NCBI GenBank assembly: GCA_015548865.1
Contig: JADMXW010000019.1
Span: 1 to 64,000 of the forward strand
Direction of reading: 5' to 3'
DNA length: 64,000 nt
From: Serratia marcescens
Lineage (GTDB): Bacteria; Pseudomonadota; Gammaproteobacteria; Enterobacterales; Enterobacteriaceae
The stretch's first letter is position 1. Every line of letters begins with the position of its first letter. This document shows positions 25,927 to 33,116 of the stretch, piece after piece. Below the pieces are notes generated by a model that ran no database searches, was not told the DNA's origin, and saw only the letters and a program-made list of their open reading frames with translations. The position numbers and the translations under genes were made by a program.

Positions 25927-27038
25927 GCGGCTTTCCCTCCCTGCTGGCGCTGGGTCACGTCTTTCCAGATAGAATTCCAGCGGCTCATTGCAAACTCTGG
26001 TTTTGCTGATTTCAACCCAGCTTTGCTGGCTTCGGTACGCACCTGAATTTCAATCTGGCTGGGGTTCTTTGCGGGTAATGCGCTGCCAATGAAACGGCGG
26101 TAGGCAGCATCACGTTCGGTGACATCAACCGGAACAGCGGACATATCCCCTGGTCGGATCCATTTTCCATCGACGCACGCAGGACGACCGCTGGCATCCC
26201 ATTTGCGGGCCTTGTCGTAATACTCAGGGAAGTTCTCTGGGCCAAAAATCGTTTTGGGACGCAGGTAGTCGCACATTTTCGGATCGTTAAGCCATTTCGC
26301 AGTCAGGTAGTCCACGACCAGAATCAAGTCATCAGCAACATAATCAGGTTCAGCCAGTCGCCCACGGATGTACCCCATTGTGGTCTTGCCATCCCGATAG
26401 CCGGAGTTAGTAACCTGGTTGAAGTGGTCCAAAACCCGTTGATCTGGGTCGTCAGGCGGTTCAGCCTGACAAGAGGTTTTTTTAATCTCTGCGTAATCTT
26501 CTGTGTAATCTCCTGTAAGAAAGTTTGCGGGATCCCCACATGCTTGTTCGGGGGATTTCCCCATACTTGTTTGCGGGGTTTCCGCATTCTTGTTTGCGGC
26601 ATCACCACAATCTAGTTTGCGGGATTGCACCAATCCAGATTGCGGGGTTTCCACATTCTGGATGTTCCCCGATCTGGTTTTTTTTCGGCTGGACTTATTT
26701 GCAGGTTCTGTGGTTTCCAGCAACAATGCTTCAAGTCGCTCAACAATAATGCGGTAATGCATAGTTGCAGGAACACCACGACGAGCCTCTTCCAAAACGC
26801 CAAGCGCTACCAGTCTCTTACGAGCTGTTTCTTGCTCATCTCTGGTTAAGGCCGTTTCAGATGCAATATCAGCCTGAGTTTTGTACATCCATACGCCCCC
26901 CATACGGTTATGCCAGTAGACCATTTGGGATAGAAAAACCGCTGCTACGGGCCCAGCTTTCACTGTACCTGCCCTCAGTTTTGCAAAAGCCGGGTTATAG
27001 GCAATCGGGCGGTCGAGTAATTGAATCAGCGCCCCCAT
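25923..27038 (-). CDS. replication initiator, O-like, with conserved phage C-terminal domain
   Basis: The 371-residue protein has a winged-helix N-terminal half (residues about 20-110, VFLSQMVYWHNRMGGVWMYK, then TRDEQETARKRLVALGVLEE), a low-complexity middle (about 120-170), and a C-terminal domain (VLDHFNQVTNSGYRDGKTTM to FPEYYDKARKWDASGRPA) of the phg_2220_C type. In lambda the O protein binds iterons inside its own gene. Here six 23-bp repeats lie at 26523-26660. No helicase or loader gene follows, so host DnaB/DnaC is probably used. Confidence 0.8.
   Translation of the reverse strand: MGALIQLLDRPIAYNPAFAKLRAGTVKAGPVAAVFLSQMVYWHNRMGGVWMYKTQADIASETALTRDEQETARKRLVALGVLEEARRGVPATMHYRIIVERLEALLLETTEPANKSSRKKTRSGNIQNVETPQSGLVQSRKLDCGDAANKNAETPQTSMGKSPEQACGDPANFLTGDYTEDYAEIKKTSCQAEPPDDPDQRVLDHFNQVTNSGYRDGKTTMGYIRGRLAEPDYVADDLILVVDYLTAKWLNDPKMCDYLRPKTIFGPENFPEYYDKARKWDASGRPACVDGKWIRPGDMSAVPVDVTERDAAYRRFIGSALPAKNPSQIEIQVRTEASKAGLKSAKPEFAMSRWNSIWKDVTQRQQGGKAA
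26523..26660. repeat. six 23-bp iterons, probable phage replication origin
   Basis: Six direct repeats start at 26523, 26546, 26569, 26592, 26615 and 26638, each close to GTTTGCGGG-RTTTCC-CATTCTT. The 23-base period is not a multiple of three, so the encoded peptide changes frame from copy to copy while the DNA stays similar. That pattern means the DNA, not the protein, is under selection. A T-rich stretch (about 26476-26520) adjoins, a possible unwinding element. Confidence 0.8.
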
Positions 27039-27040
27039 GC

Positions 27041-27337
27041 CTACCCCCTCAGTCTGTCGGGAGCAGTAATGACATAGCCATTAACCGCTTCGCCAAACTG
27101 CATTCCGTAATTGATTTTTTTCAGGAACCCTTCTTTCATTAAGAAGGTAATTGCACTGATAAACTCCGCAGAACTACAGCAGCAAATATCGAGAAATTTG
27201 TTGTCAGAAATAATCTTTTCTTTGCCGCCATCCCCACTACCACTAATCTGGATGTAGAGCATAATCAGCCTGTGAAGCGGGCATTCAAATGGAAAATCAA
27301 AAGCGACATTATCTTCAGTAAAAGTTTGATTATTCAT
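27041..27337 (-). CDS. hypothetical phage early protein
   Basis: The 98-residue product (MNNQTFTEDNVAFDFPFECP) contains a winged-helix-like stretch (SAEFISAITFLMKEGFLKKI). It is tightly packed: its stop is 3 bases before the replication gene and its start overlaps the DUF4222 gene by 8. It may assist or regulate replication. Family not recognised. Confidence 0.6.
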   Translation of the reverse strand: MNNQTFTEDNVAFDFPFECPLHRLIMLYIQISGSGDGGKEKIISDNKFLDICCCSSAEFISAITFLMKEGFLKKINYGMQFGEAVNGYVITAPDRLRG

Positions 27338-27515
27338 CGTTGTCTATCCTCGTGAATTTTGCTTTGAAATGCCAAAGGGGCTGAACGCATTCATGCTCAT
27401 AGCCTTCTCGCATGAAAATAACGCGCTCGTTCTGGCGGTCGTATCCAATGACGTGGACAACCCTGCCGTAGGGATCGAGGTAACGCCTGTCGAGTTCTGT
27501 GACTTGTTCTTGCAT
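27330..27515 (-). CDS. DUF4222 protein
   Basis: This 61-residue protein (LDRRYLDPYGRVVHVIGYDR, then VIFMREGYEHECVQPLWHF) matches the small DUF4222 family found in lambdoid early regions. Function unknown. It overlaps, in another frame, the downstream part of the 27344-27694 reading. Confidence 0.75.
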   Translation of the reverse strand: MQEQVTELDRRYLDPYGRVVHVIGYDRQNERVIFMREGYEHECVQPLWHFKAKFTRIDNDE

Positions 27516-27694
27516 GACTCACCCCGATGTTTGCGGCGTAATTCATCTACCAACCACGCGGCAAACTGGTAGTTGATGGGTGTCCATTGGCCCTGTACAT
27601 TTAGCTCATACGAGAACGGCACCGGTGAACATCCACCAGCAACAGGAACACACCGCAATTGCGGGAAGCCGGTAGCCTGCGTTACACTGTTCAT
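27344..27694 (-). CDS. hypothetical phage early protein overlapping DUF4222 gene
   Basis: From ATG 27694 the frame encodes 116 residues. Residues 1 to about 68 (NSVTQATGFPQLRCVPVAGG, then YQFAAWLVDELRRKHRGE) look like a real folded phage protein. The remainder runs antiphase over the DUF4222 gene and is Ser/Thr-rich, so it may be only a by-product of the overlap. The true end therefore remains uncertain. Confidence 0.5.
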   Translation of the reverse strand: MNSVTQATGFPQLRCVPVAGGCSPVPFSYELNVQGQWTPINYQFAAWLVDELRRKHRGESCKNKSQNSTGVTSIPTAGLSTSLDTTARTSALFSCEKAMSMNAFSPFGISKQNSRG

Positions 27695-27780
27695 GCGTTT
27701 AGTTTCTCTACACCGATTAATTACACGCACCGATGCCCTGAGCTGCACACTCGGGGCATCACCCTTTCTGGATATCCCGT

Positions 27781-28245
27781 TCATTGCGCTTTCCTCTTCT
27801 TGCGACCAAACAAGGCCAGAATTGAACGAATCTCCGCTTCACGCGCCGCAAGGTGACGGGAGTGGTGATGCATGATTTCTTTCGCTTCACTGTCATCGAT
27901 AACGCCATCCTCAATAGCAGCCGCAATAATCTGATCTACCCTTCCCCGGCTTGCCGCTGTGTGGATGGCAAGGGTGTAGAGTTCCTCGTGATCCAGGTCG
28001 TCAAACTTCGGTGCGTCCACCAGCAGTGCTCCACGGCGCTGGGCAAAGTATTCCGCCAGCAACGATGTACCGGAGAGGTCTTCCATAGCCTCAAGCTCAT
28101 GGTTTTCGAAGAAGCGGCAACCGTTCTTCTCGTAAAGGTTGTTGTTGAATTGCGCGATAGTCATACCCAGGGCACCAGCCATTGCGTTACGTCCGCCTGG
28201 ATACGCCTTGCACATCGCTTTGATGGTTTCTTTGATGTCTACCAT
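27781..28245 (-). CDS. YmfL-family regulator (CII position)
   Basis: The 154-residue protein opens MVDIKETIKAMCKAYPGGRN and has the helix-turn-helix NAMAGALGMTIAQFNNNLYE, which is the signature of YmfL-type regulators from e14-like prophages. They take the place of lambda CII directly downstream of cro. Basic tail GRKKRKAQ. Probably an activator that steers toward lysogeny. Confidence 0.8.
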   Translation of the reverse strand: MVDIKETIKAMCKAYPGGRNAMAGALGMTIAQFNNNLYEKNGCRFFENHELEAMEDLSGTSLLAEYFAQRRGALLVDAPKFDDLDHEELYTLAIHTAASRGRVDQIIAAAIEDGVIDDSEAKEIMHHHSRHLAAREAEIRSILALFGRKKRKAQ

Positions 28246-28727
28246 GTTGATTTACCTTGAGATAGAATCCGCTTAATAAAGCGAAACTTTCGAAGCAAGG
28301 AACGAAAATGCAAAACCCAATGGCAAAACTTGTACTTGATCACTGGTATAAAGTGATGATTGGTATTGGCGGTTTCGTGTTCTTGCTGAATGGCGCGGGA
28401 CTGCTTCCCGCATACCCCACTGGAGCAACAGCACTTATCGCCATTGGGGTGTTTCTCTGGGGTATTGGTGAGTGGATCAACCACCCTTATCAGGAAATCC
28501 TTCTGCCCGGTAACTTTGGTCAGGCTATTGCCAAATTGTCTGGTCATCCGCGCAAAGCCAGCGGATTGGGTATTATTTTTGACGTCATCGGGCTTGGTTC
28601 TATCGCCTTCGGCATTTTCAAGATCCTCTAATCGCCAACCGATAAGCGTGATAGAACCCCTCTCTTCGTCAATTTGAACCGAACCAGGCGCGATCCTGTT
28701 CATTGCGGCTAATAATTCTTTATTCAT
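28239..28727 (-). CDS. early ORF downstream of cro, doubtful beyond its N-terminus
   Basis: ATG 28727 has a good site (AGGTAGGTG) and the first ~40 residues (MNKELLAAMNRIAPGSVQID, then LIGWRLEDLENAEG) look like real coding sequence. From about 28631 on, the frame is antisense to the plus-strand membrane gene 28308-28631 and reads like a shadow. Yet it stays open to a stop that overlaps the YmfL ATG by 7 bases. It may be a remnant of a longer gene cut by insertion of the plus-strand gene, or a truncated small protein. Confidence 0.4.
   Translation of the reverse strand: MNKELLAAMNRIAPGSVQIDEERGSITLIGWRLEDLENAEGDRTKPDDVKNNTQSAGFARMTRQFGNSLTKVTGQKDFLIRVVDPLTNTPEKHPNGDKCCCSSGVCGKQSRAIQQEHETANTNHHFIPVIKYKFCHWVLHFRSLLRKFRFIKRILSQGKSTW
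28308..28631 (+). CDS. small membrane protein opposite to the early operon
   Basis: The 107-residue protein (MQNPMAKLVLDHWYKVMIGI) has two or three hydrophobic segments at about residues 15-33, 38-55 and 85-105. It has a plausible ribosome site (AAGGAACGAAA) and lies on the plus strand inside the cro-cII interval, against pR transcription, so it would be silenced in lytic growth and may be expressed in the lysogen. The position suggests a superinfection-exclusion type gene. Family not recognised. Confidence 0.65.
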   Translation: MQNPMAKLVLDHWYKVMIGIGGFVFLLNGAGLLPAYPTGATALIAIGVFLWGIGEWINHPYQEILLPGNFGQAIAKLSGHPRKASGLGIIFDVIGLGSIAFGIFKIL

Positions 28728-28758
28728 TTCACCTACCTTTCCCTCTTTCTTCTGGTAG

Positions 28759-29010
28759 TTACGCTAACGGGCTGGGTTGTGTACCCTGCCCCCGATCTGT
28801 ACTGCGCAGGTACGCCCAATCAACATCAGGGCGAAGTTCTTCGCAGGTAACAGCACCGCTCGTTGCTTTCTCGATCTCGGGGCAACGTTCAGCGGGGATT
28901 GGTCGGATTCCGTTAGCCCACTGGGAAATCAGCACTGATGGAACGTTTAACTCACGTCCCAGCCGAGCTGCTCGCCCGCGAAGCATGTTTGTGTATGTTT
29001 TAAGGTTCAT
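28759..29010 (-). CDS. Cro-like repressor, YdaS family
   Basis: The 83-residue protein has a helix-turn-helix (RGRAARLGRELNVPSVLISQ) followed by WANGIRPIPAERCPEIEKAT and CEELRPDVDWAYLR, the YdaS/Cro-like signature. It is the first gene of the rightward-equivalent (minus) early operon and diverges from the CI-like repressor. Its promoter carries two or three 13-bp operators in the 138-base gap. It represses the repressor and early genes in lytic growth. Confidence 0.85.
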   Translation of the reverse strand: MNLKTYTNMLRGRAARLGRELNVPSVLISQWANGIRPIPAERCPEIEKATSGAVTCEELRPDVDWAYLRSTDRGQGTQPSPLA

Positions 29011-29044
29011 TCAAGTGGCGATCCTATGTGCTATTCACACACAA

Positions 29045-29072
29045 ATAATAGCGTGACGCTAATACATGTCAA
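29045..29072 (-). promoter_or_regulatory. pR-type promoter of the cro operon
   Basis: On the minus strand TTGACA (29072-29067), 16-base spacer, TATTAT (29050-29045). The operator TAGCGTCACGCTA fills the spacer and overlaps the -10, so repressor binding would block polymerase. Confidence 0.85.
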
Positions 29073-29109
29073 TAGCGTTTCACGTCTTCCCATACTTAGC
29101 GAAGTGCTA
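29049..29109. promoter_or_regulatory. immunity operators at the cro/repressor gap (OR-like)
   Basis: Three sites of form TAGC-N5-GCTA or close to it: TAGCGTGACGCTA at 29049-29061, an imperfect TAGCGTTTCACGT at 29073-29085 abutting the -35 of pR, and TAGCGAAGTGCTA at 29097-29109 nearer the repressor gene. A perfect AATAACGTTATT palindrome (29113-29124) follows, perhaps for another factor. The first two have the same geometry as the pair at pL (30526-30563). Confidence 0.8.
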
Positions 29110-29147
29110 TTCAATAACGTTATTCAAACCAAAGAGCTTATGAAGAC

Positions 29148-29597
29148 ATGCAGACGATTGAAGAAATAAGGCGAGAGTGGCTGATTGAACTAATCAACCA
29201 GCATAAAACTATTGCCGGTCTCAATGTCGCTCTTGGTAGAGCTAGGACAGATGCAACGCTGTCACAGATAAAAAATCAGGCTATGGACAGCAAAAGTGGC
29301 AATCCGAGAAATATGGGATCGCCTCTTGCGAGAGAAATCGAAGAAAAATTGGGACTGGAAATAGGTACGCTAGACCATCCGATTAATGATGTCGATTCAC
29401 ACCCATGGAATGACTACCAAGCGGCAGATGAAGCGATCAAACTTATAGTTGATTTCATTCTATCTAAAGACACTTCAACACCGCCTGATTGGGCAGACAG
29501 AGACACTCGCGCTTACTTAGATGCAATAGAGCTAAGGGTAAGAAAGTGGATAGATAAGGGAAAGAGTTCAGGCGATCCCCAAAAAGCAAGTGCTTAG
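29148..29597 (+). CDS. short CI-like repressor without peptidase domain
   Basis: The 149-residue protein is divergent from cro and begins MQTIEEIRREWLIELINQHK. Residues 1 to about 70 form an HTH region with PRNMGSPLAREIEEKLGLEI, the linker typical of phage repressors of this class. There is no LexA/S24 peptidase half with Ser-Lys dyad; the C-terminus is a short helical segment. It is expected to bind the TAGC-N5-GCTA operators. Lack of a self-cleavage domain means induction must occur some other way. Confidence 0.75.
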   Translation: MQTIEEIRREWLIELINQHKTIAGLNVALGRARTDATLSQIKNQAMDSKSGNPRNMGSPLAREIEEKLGLEIGTLDHPINDVDSHPWNDYQAADEAIKLIVDFILSKDTSTPPDWADRDTRAYLDAIELRVRKWIDKGKSSGDPQKASA

Positions 29598-29649
29598 GCT
29601 TGTATGGTCTGATGGAGAATTTTGCGATACATAACAGCGAGAAATCAAA

Positions 29650-30072
29650 ATGTCTAATGAAATGAAGCACGCAAAAATCGCTTATATCATCCCATTCCAA
29701 AACATAGATGCCGAAAAAGGACGTGAACCAGTACTGCTGATAAATGCACAGAAAGAACAGGATGTCAGTTTCGAATTGTCTATGTTTTTTGTTGGATTGG
29801 TTCCTGATGTCACCTACACTGTTTCTTATTCAATTAGGCCTGATGATGACTCGCAAAAATACCCTCAGTATGTTGCTCAAAAGAAATTCAAGGTTTCCAA
29901 TGTAGTTGGTGCTGAAGGATTAAGCCCTGCGGCCTTTGAAGTACCTATTGAGTTGCAATCCCCGTTTTCCGGAGGGCAATATCGCCTAGAAGCTACGCTT
30001 TTCGGAGGTGGTGAAACATCATCAGAGGCGAGAAGATCTGTAGCCTTCGTGGATATCAGGGTTGAGGAATAG
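29650..30072 (+). CDS. hypothetical lysogen gene 1 in the repressor operon (rexA position)
   Basis: The 140-residue soluble protein (KHAKIAYIIPFQNIDAEKGR) has an all-beta look (QDVSFELSMFFVGLVPDVTY, SPFSGGQYRLEATLFGGGET). It follows the repressor by 52 bases on the same strand and precedes the membrane-protein gene by 3 bases. That arrangement (repressor, soluble protein, membrane protein) mirrors lambda cI-rexA-rexB. No sequence similarity to RexA is claimed. Exclusion role is inference from position. Confidence 0.7.
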   Translation: MSNEMKHAKIAYIIPFQNIDAEKGREPVLLINAQKEQDVSFELSMFFVGLVPDVTYTVSYSIRPDDDSQKYPQYVAQKKFKVSNVVGAEGLSPAAFEVPIELQSPFSGGQYRLEATLFGGGETSSEARRSVAFVDIRVEE

Positions 30073-30075
30073 TCC

Positions 30076-30453
30076 ATGTTTTCTGATTCAACAATGTCAA
30101 TTCCCCCTTATCAGCAAGGTAGTATGAGCTTTTCTATGACAGTGAAAAGCGCTCAGATTTGCGAACCAGAGCAATCTATGAGTGGTGATGGTGGGAGGTT
30201 CAACTTGGATGTTCGCATAGCTAGACTTGAAGCAGATGTAGAATATATCAAGCGTGATATTGGCGAGATCAAAACCGATGTTAAATCGGTTGAGGGGCGG
30301 CTTTCACGTATTGAAAATGGGATTTCCTCTATGAAAACAACACTAAAAGCAACAGCAGCTGTTGCCAGTGCTGTTTTTGCGTTTTGCGCTTACGTATTTG
30401 GTTCCTATGTCAGTAAAATTGTTGAGGCCATCAACAACCTCGTACTCCAGTAA
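30076..30453 (+). CDS. hypothetical lysogen gene 2: coiled coil with C-terminal membrane segment (rexB position)
   Basis: In this 125-residue protein, residues about 50-88 form a heptad coiled coil (RIARLEADVEYIKRDIGEIK) and residues about 92-112 one membrane helix (AAVASAVFAFCAYVFGSYVS), like XhlA-type proteins. It is in the repressor operon and ends at a terminator. Likely tethered to the inner membrane and oligomeric. It might act together with the upstream gene. Confidence 0.7.
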   Translation: MFSDSTMSIPPYQQGSMSFSMTVKSAQICEPEQSMSGDGGRFNLDVRIARLEADVEYIKRDIGEIKTDVKSVEGRLSRIENGISSMKTTLKATAAVASAVFAFCAYVFGSYVSKIVEAINNLVLQ

Positions 30454-30481
30454 CAATTCAATTCCACTATCCACCCACCCC

Positions 30482-30505
30482 ATCCTGCAACAGCGGGATT
30501 TTTTT
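30482..30505 (+). terminator. terminator of the repressor operon
   Basis: ATCCTGC / GCGGGAT (one G-U pair) with loop AACA and a seven-T run follows 28 bases after the last lysogen gene. It closes the three-gene lysogen operon just before pL. Confidence 0.8.
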
Positions 30506-30525
30506 CGCCTTAAGAAAAAAAACAA

Positions 30526-30567
30526 TAGCGCCACGCTATTGACTAATGATTAGCGTGGCGCTATCTT
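30526..30567 (+). promoter_or_regulatory. pL-type promoter with two operators (OL-like)
   Basis: TTGACT (30539-30544), 17-base spacer, TATCTT (30562-30567) directed to the plus-strand left-arm genes. Operators TAGCGCCACGCTA (30526-30538) and TAGCGTGGCGCTA (30551-30563) are inverted to each other. One abuts the -35, the other fills the spacer, as at pR. Both match TAGC-N5-GCTA perfectly. Confidence 0.87.
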
Positions 30568-30662
30568 TTATTCACCAACAGCGAACAGGCAGGACGCCCA
30601 CGAACGTAGCCGCCCGTGGCGTAGAAGAACGGGATGATTCGCGTAAACAATTGGGGGATTAG

Positions 30663-30836
30663 ATGGAAGAAAAGCACGAAACACCTGACATCTTGATCGT
30701 CAGTTCTCAGGTACTTGCGGTTCTGAAGAGTGAGCTATCAACACGTGGTGTGAGGCCCACTCCGGAAAATCTGCGTGTTGTCATGGGGATTATCGAAAAA
30801 TCACTGCCCGCTTTCTCCAGCGAGCTTTTTGTCTAA
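30663..30836 (+). CDS. small hypothetical protein, first gene of the pL operon
   Basis: The ATG at 30663 opens a 57-residue frame (MEEKHETPDILIVSSQVLAV, ending AFSSELFV). GGGGGA stands upstream (30652-30658). The product is amphipathic and acidic, of a size suited to an early regulator. No lambda N-like arginine-rich motif is visible. Its end overlaps the convergent minus-strand gene 30801-30992. Confidence 0.6.
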   Translation: MEEKHETPDILIVSSQVLAVLKSELSTRGVRPTPENLRVVMGIIEKSLPAFSSELFV

Positions 30837-30992
30837 AAATGTTTCAAATTTTTCATAAAGCTTATCAATGTCTTCCATTGGATTTTTAGACGTTGAGTAT
30901 CCGCGAGGAGAAGACATTGCGCTGGCTTGGTAAGCGGTGTGTGTTTCGACGGATAGGCGCATCAAAAACATGACTTTCTCTTCTTTAGTCAT
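30801..30992 (-). CDS. small hypothetical protein on minus strand
   Basis: From ATG 30992 with AAGGA about 9 bases upstream it gives 63 residues (MTKEEKVMFLMRLSVETHTA), helical and charged (MEDIDKLYEKFETFLDKKLA). It is convergent with and overlaps the preceding plus-strand gene by 36 bases. The ribosome site and composition favour a real gene. Function unknown. Confidence 0.5.
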   Translation of the reverse strand: MTKEEKVMFLMRLSVETHTAYQASAMSSPRGYSTSKNPMEDIDKLYEKFETFLDKKLAGESGQ

Positions 30993-31095
30993 CGTGAAAT
31001 TCCTTCTTGGCTGTGTGAGAACTCCCAAGATACCACTGCCGCCTGAGGTGGTGAAGTGACCAGGCACAGATTAACCAGAACGGTGTGAGGACCAG

Positions 31096-31206
31096 ATGAG
31101 CAAAGCAAATGTGAACCACCAGCTAAAACTTTGGGCAGCGTTCTATGTGGTCGCTCTGCTGCTTATCGGGCTTGTGTCCTCATTCCTGTTATTGAAGTTT
31201 TTATAG
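31096..31206 (+). CDS. tiny membrane protein (36 aa)
   Basis: It starts at ATG 31096 after GAGG. The 36-residue product has one hydrophobic helix (FYVVALLLIGLVSSFLLLKF). Tiny membrane proteins in pL operons can act on host division or exclusion (lambda Kil/SieB place), but no such claim can be made from sequence. Confidence 0.55.
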   Translation: MSKANVNHQLKLWAAFYVVALLLIGLVSSFLLLKFL

Positions 31207-31280
31207 GCGTCCACACCAGGGTGCAGCCACCACGGTGGCGCCGGAACAGTAACCGGCAAATACATCATCAGGGGGTGATT

Positions 31281-31370
31281 ATGTCGTACAGAGGAAAAGT
31301 GATGCTTATGGCTATTGCGTTCTGTATCGCATTTTGGATGTGCGTTGGACTGCTCATCGCCTGTATTTGA
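31281..31370 (+). CDS. tiny membrane protein (29 aa)
   Basis: The ATG at 31281 follows GGGGGTG 4 bases upstream. The product is 29 residues, almost entirely one helix (VMLMAIAFCIAFWMCVGLLI). It is second in a pair of single-helix peptides in this operon. Function unknown. Confidence 0.5.
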   Translation: MSYRGKVMLMAIAFCIAFWMCVGLLIACI

Positions 31371-31740
31371 TTTGAATCGCACACAACAGGTAAGAGCATT
31401 ACACCGGAACACGCATAGAACTCTGTTTTACCAGTGGCTGAGGAAGTGCCCAAAGTATGGATGCCTGACGGGAACCGGTACAAACCGTATGGCAGAGCAG
31501 ATCGGCGTCAGGTTGGACAAAGGTAGTGTTCTTATCGTTGTGTTGAGTATCAGAGGTAGTTGTTTTGGCGGCTTGCGGGCCATCTCCCAATAGCCGCACT
31601 TTTTTCTGCACAGACAGAAGGGTGTCGGATTCACTCAATTGTTGATAAGCCAATACGTGAAGTCTAAAGCCCGATGCCCTTCACCTTTCTGTGTGTGTAG
31701 AGAAACAGCGGCAATAGCCGTATTAAACGAGGGTGTGAAT
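31371..31740 (+). other. gene-free leader ahead of the yfdPQR-like cassette
   Basis: No convincing frame lies in these 370 bases; the open readings are short and lack ribosome sites. I see no strong promoter or repeat. It may contain regulatory RNA structure, but nothing specific can be supported. Confidence 0.4.
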
Positions 31741-32118
31741 ATGTCAGAAGCACAAAGCAAGATGACAAATATCCCTGACTTCTTTGGTGAACTTGACGCC
31801 GGTGTTTTTGAAAACAAGCTGGCTGCTGCACTGAATGAAGTCGCATTAGGTGTCATCAACAATGGCGGCAAAGGAAAGGTAACGGTTCAGTTTGATATCG
31901 ATCGGTTAAGTGCGTCGATCGAAGAAAAGCGTGTTGCCATCAAACACAAACTGGCGTTCTCCAAACCAACGCCTCGAGGTAAGTCGTCCGAAGAAGATAC
32001 AACCGAAACCCCAATGTATGTTGGTCGTGGCGGTAAGTTAACGATTTTGCAGGAAGACCAGGGCCAGCTATTTACGCTGGGCGGGCAACCAGACGGGAAA
32101 CTAAAGCAATCCGTCTAA
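31741..32118 (+). CDS. YfdP-like small phage protein
   Basis: It begins at ATG 31741 with GAGGGTG upstream. The 125-residue product (MSEAQSKMTNIPDFFGELDA) is followed by a DUF2303 gene, the arrangement of yfdP-yfdQ in E. coli CPS-53 and other prophages. Contains a conserved-looking DIDRLSASIEEKRVAIKHKL. It is likely a partner of the DUF2303 protein. The YfdP name rests on gene order, not on clear similarity. Confidence 0.6.
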   Translation: MSEAQSKMTNIPDFFGELDAGVFENKLAAALNEVALGVINNGGKGKVTVQFDIDRLSASIEEKRVAIKHKLAFSKPTPRGKSSEEDTTETPMYVGRGGKLTILQEDQGQLFTLGGQPDGKLKQSV

Positions 32119-32170
32119 TTTCAGGTTGTCACGACCTGAACGTAATCCACCAATATTATAAGGATCAACC

Positions 32171-32995
32171 ATGTCTCAGACTGTAGACGCTTCTGCCATT
32201 CAACAAATCCGTGATTTGATTGCCACTCAGCAATTAGATGTCTGCCTTGAAGATGTTGATTGCCCCGCTGTTGCCGTTCCGGCGAATATCGGCATCAAAA
32301 GTCTGGAAAGTTTCAATAATGGTCGTTATCGCTTTCGTGGCGAATTGGAAACTGCCAGCATTGCCGATTTTGTAAAATATGCCAGTGGGTACTTTGAACC
32401 GGGTGCGCGTTGTTTTATTGACGCAGACCGCATGCGCGCTATTTCAGTATTCAACCTCGGCACACTAGATGCTCCAGGTCATGCTGATAATAAGGCCACT
32501 TTATCGCTGAAACGCACGTCGGCTTATTCCGCATTGCTGAATGTAAATAGTGAGAAAAAAGCACAGAAAGAACTGGCTGAATGGATTGAAGACTGGGCTG
32601 ATTTCCTCATCGGTTTTGATGCTGAGGGCAATGTTATCGAAGCCAAAAAATCAGCCGCCGCCGTTCGTCGTATCACCATCGAAGCCAACAGCAAGGCCGA
32701 TTATGAAGACGAAGATTTCAGCGGCAAACGCTCGGTAATGGAAAGCGTCGAAGCGAAGACGAAAGACATTATGCCCGTCGCATTTCAGTTTAAATGCATC
32801 CCATATGAAGGTCTGACAGAGCGCGCTTTCAAACTGCGCCTGAGCATTATCACTGGCGATCGCCCGATCCTGGTGCTGCGTATCGTCCAGTTAGAGGCGG
32901 AGCAAGAGAAAATTGCCGAAGAGTTCCGTGATCTGCTGATCGATAAATTCTCCAGCACCGACATTGAAACTTTTATAGGCGTGTTTAGCGCCTAA
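32171..32995 (+). CDS. yfdQ: DUF2303 protein (YfdQ-like)
   Basis: The 274-residue protein matches the DUF2303 family by length and by the segments [20 protein letters not shown] (about residue 55) and [20 protein letters not shown]. Members occur in early left arms of lambdoid prophages. Their role is unknown; a DNA metabolism or anti-host function has been assumed from context. It lies in one operon with the small upstream gene and YfdR-like phosphohydrolase downstream. Confidence 0.8.
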   Translation: MSQTVDASAIQQIRDLIATQQLDVCLEDVDCPAVAVPANIGIKSLESFNNGRYRFRGELETASIADFVKYASGYFEPGARCFIDADRMRAISVFNLGTLDAPGHADNKATLSLKRTSAYSALLNVNSEKKAQKELAEWIEDWADFLIGFDAEGNVIEAKKSAAAVRRITIEANSKADYEDEDFSGKRSVMESVEAKTKDIMPVAFQFKCIPYEGLTERAFKLRLSIITGDRPILVLRIVQLEAEQEKIAEEFRDLLIDKFSSTDIETFIGVFSA

Positions 32996-33116
32996 TTGCA
33001 TCGCCTTAAATGCCTCATGCACTGGGGCATTTAGTGAAGTGCAAATCCCAATGTGCAAATTAGTCGCCTCACGGCGAGGGATTTACTCAACCTAAAATCG
33101 GTGTGGAGAAATATAA

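Noticed and set aside
26476..26670. CRISPR-like array suspected from regular repeats
   Set aside because: The 23-bp units are contiguous and diverged, with no spacers; iterons explain them better.
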